Assembly (NCBI GenBank): GCA_025965815.1
Contig: JAOPWF010000600.1
Location: forward strand, 1 to 15,230
From: Mycobacterium sp.
Lineage (GTDB): Bacteria > Actinomycetota > Actinomycetes > Mycobacteriales > Mycobacteriaceae
Direction of reading: 5' to 3'
DNA: 15,230 bases
A model generated the notes under the pieces. The model did no database searches, had not been told where the DNA came from, and saw only the letters and a program-made list of their open reading frames with translations. Position numbers and translations under genes: made by a program. Shown here one piece after another: positions 14,521-15,230 of this stretch (position 1 is the first letter of the stretch; each line of letters starts with the position of its first letter).

Positions 14521-14796
14521 TCACCCGATGGCCGGGGTGACGAACCAGAAGCCCAGGATCATTGCCGCCACCGCCGCGGGCCATACCTCGAAGGCGACCC
14601 GCACGGGGATCGGTGCGTCGCGTAGCTCCATGAAGTCGAGCATCACGTACCTGACCTTCAGCGCGGCGATCAGGAAGATCCCGACCACCGCGACGGTGGG
14701 GCTGAACAGATCTTTGGACAGCCCCCTCGTCGTCACGCAGGTCGCCGCCATCAGGCCCAGCCACACCATGGTGACCCGCTCGCGAAACACCGACAT
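14521..14796 (-). CDS. Cytochrome c oxidase subunit IV-family membrane protein (NorF-like)
   Basis: This 91-residue protein has three hydrophobic segments at about 9-22, 32-48 and 68-88, and the family segment ALKVRYVMLDFMELRDAP between the second and third. It matches the small prokaryotic subunit IV (COX4_pro) or NorF group that accompanies heme-copper oxidases or nitric oxide reductase. The start ATG 14796 shares a base with the stop of the upstream subunit III-like gene (TGATG), so they are one operon. An in-frame extension to 15000 only reads antisense-like sequence inside the neighbour and is rejected. A role as an assembly or stability subunit is inferred from the family. Confidence 0.88.
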   Translation of the reverse strand: MSVFRERVTMVWLGLMAATCVTTRGLSKDLFSPTVAVVGIFLIAALKVRYVMLDFMELRDAPIPVRVAFEVWPAAVAAMILGFWFVTPAIG

Positions 14797-15230
14797 CAGA
14801 CTGCCTTCATCAGATAGAGCAGGGGGAACAGCACGATCCACAACAAGTCGACCAGGTGCCAGTACGAGGCCACGCATTCCGGCACCACCCGATTCGAGCT
14901 GCTGTACGCGCCGCGCCGGGAGCGGATCCACACATAGGTCAGCAAGCTGGTGCCAAACAGGACATGTAGTAGATGGATCCCAGTCAGCGTGAAGTACCAC
15001 ATGTAGAAGTCGTTGGTGGCCGGCCTGATGCCTGCGGCGAACTTCTCGAAGTACTCGATCGACTTGGACACCACGAACATCAGGCCTGTGAGCACTCCCC
15101 CGAGCAGGTATCGGGGCACCCGGTCGATGAGGTCACGCTTGAGGGCCTGCACAGCAAGGGCGACTGACCAGGAGCTGGTCAGCAGGATCAGCGTGTCGAT
15201 GCCACCCAGGTTCATGTTGAGCGTGTGCCG
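14796..15230 (-). CDS. Heme-copper oxidase subunit III-like protein (NorE-like), partial
   Basis: This is the C-terminal 144 residues of a subunit III/NorE-family membrane protein; the frame is open to the right edge (RHTLNMNLGG at the break). Family members are about 190-210 residues, so the ATG at 15215 is probably internal. Visible hallmarks are NMNLGGIDTLILLTSS, the SIEYFEKFAAGI segment, NDFYMWYFTLTGIHLLHVLFG and a terminal hydrophobic helix after ASYWHLVDLLW. These define at least four membrane spans. It is fused in operon with the small subunit IV-like gene. NorE-type proteins usually lie beside nitric oxide reductase or a cytochrome oxidase, whose gene would be to the right of this window. 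Confidence 0.92.
   Translation of the reverse strand, partial: RHTLNMNLGGIDTLILLTSSWSVALAVQALKRDLIDRVPRYLLGGVLTGLMFVVSKSIEYFEKFAAGIRPATNDFYMWYFTLTGIHLLHVLFGTSLLTYVWIRSRRGAYSSSNRVVPECVASYWHLVDLLWIVLFPLLYLMKAV

Overview
The window looks like a chromosomal segment of a non-tuberculous Mycobacterium (Mycolicibacterium-like). It is GC-rich and carries a FadD/FAAL-type fatty acyl-AMP ligase with a typical mycobacterial N-terminus, the long two-domain isocitrate lyase, a secreted cutinase, VapBC and Xre-RES toxin-antitoxin pairs, a DUF2293 protein and a NorE/NorF-like pair. The assignment rests on protein family recognition, not on a database search.

Region 1 (1-3876, all minus strand) is a lipid-activation operon. 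In transcription order it holds a short fragment resembling the start of a ThDP-dependent decarboxylase, a ketosynthase III-like condensing enzyme lacking the usual catalytic His, a free-standing acyl carrier protein, a fatty acyl-AMP ligase overlapping the ACP by 4 bases, and the first 107 codons of a second FadD-type ligase. The set suggests that a fatty acid is activated as acyl-AMP, loaded onto the small ACP, and moved or condensed by the KAS III-like enzyme. The product cannot be read from the sequence.

Region 2 (3877-6636) is a 462-base divergent promoter region followed by aceA, the 765-residue isocitrate lyase 2 type.

Region 3 (about 6738-14471) is an accessory zone. It is punctuated by three same-orientation, degenerate copies of the 3' half of initiator tRNA-fMet (about 6797, 8032 and 14222). 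Copies 2 and 3 also match outside the tRNA part, 63 of 76 bases ungapped by eye. I read these as remnants of attachment sites left by integrated elements. Between copies 1 and 2 lies a single cutinase gene. Between copies 2 and 3 lie a frameshifted FMN-dependent monooxygenase, vapBC, a SnoaL-like remnant, a DUF2293 gene, a possible 5' gene fragment, and a RES toxin with its Xre/MbcA/ParS antitoxin. Copies 1 and 3 are each flanked by a strong hairpin and by GTGAACG-type motifs. A 36-codon remnant of a chymotrypsin-like protease lies just outside copy 3. No integrase gene was found.

Region 4 (14521-15230, minus strand) is the end of a NorE/NorF-like pair: a cytochrome oxidase subunit IV-family membrane protein and a heme-copper oxidase subunit III-like protein that runs off the window.
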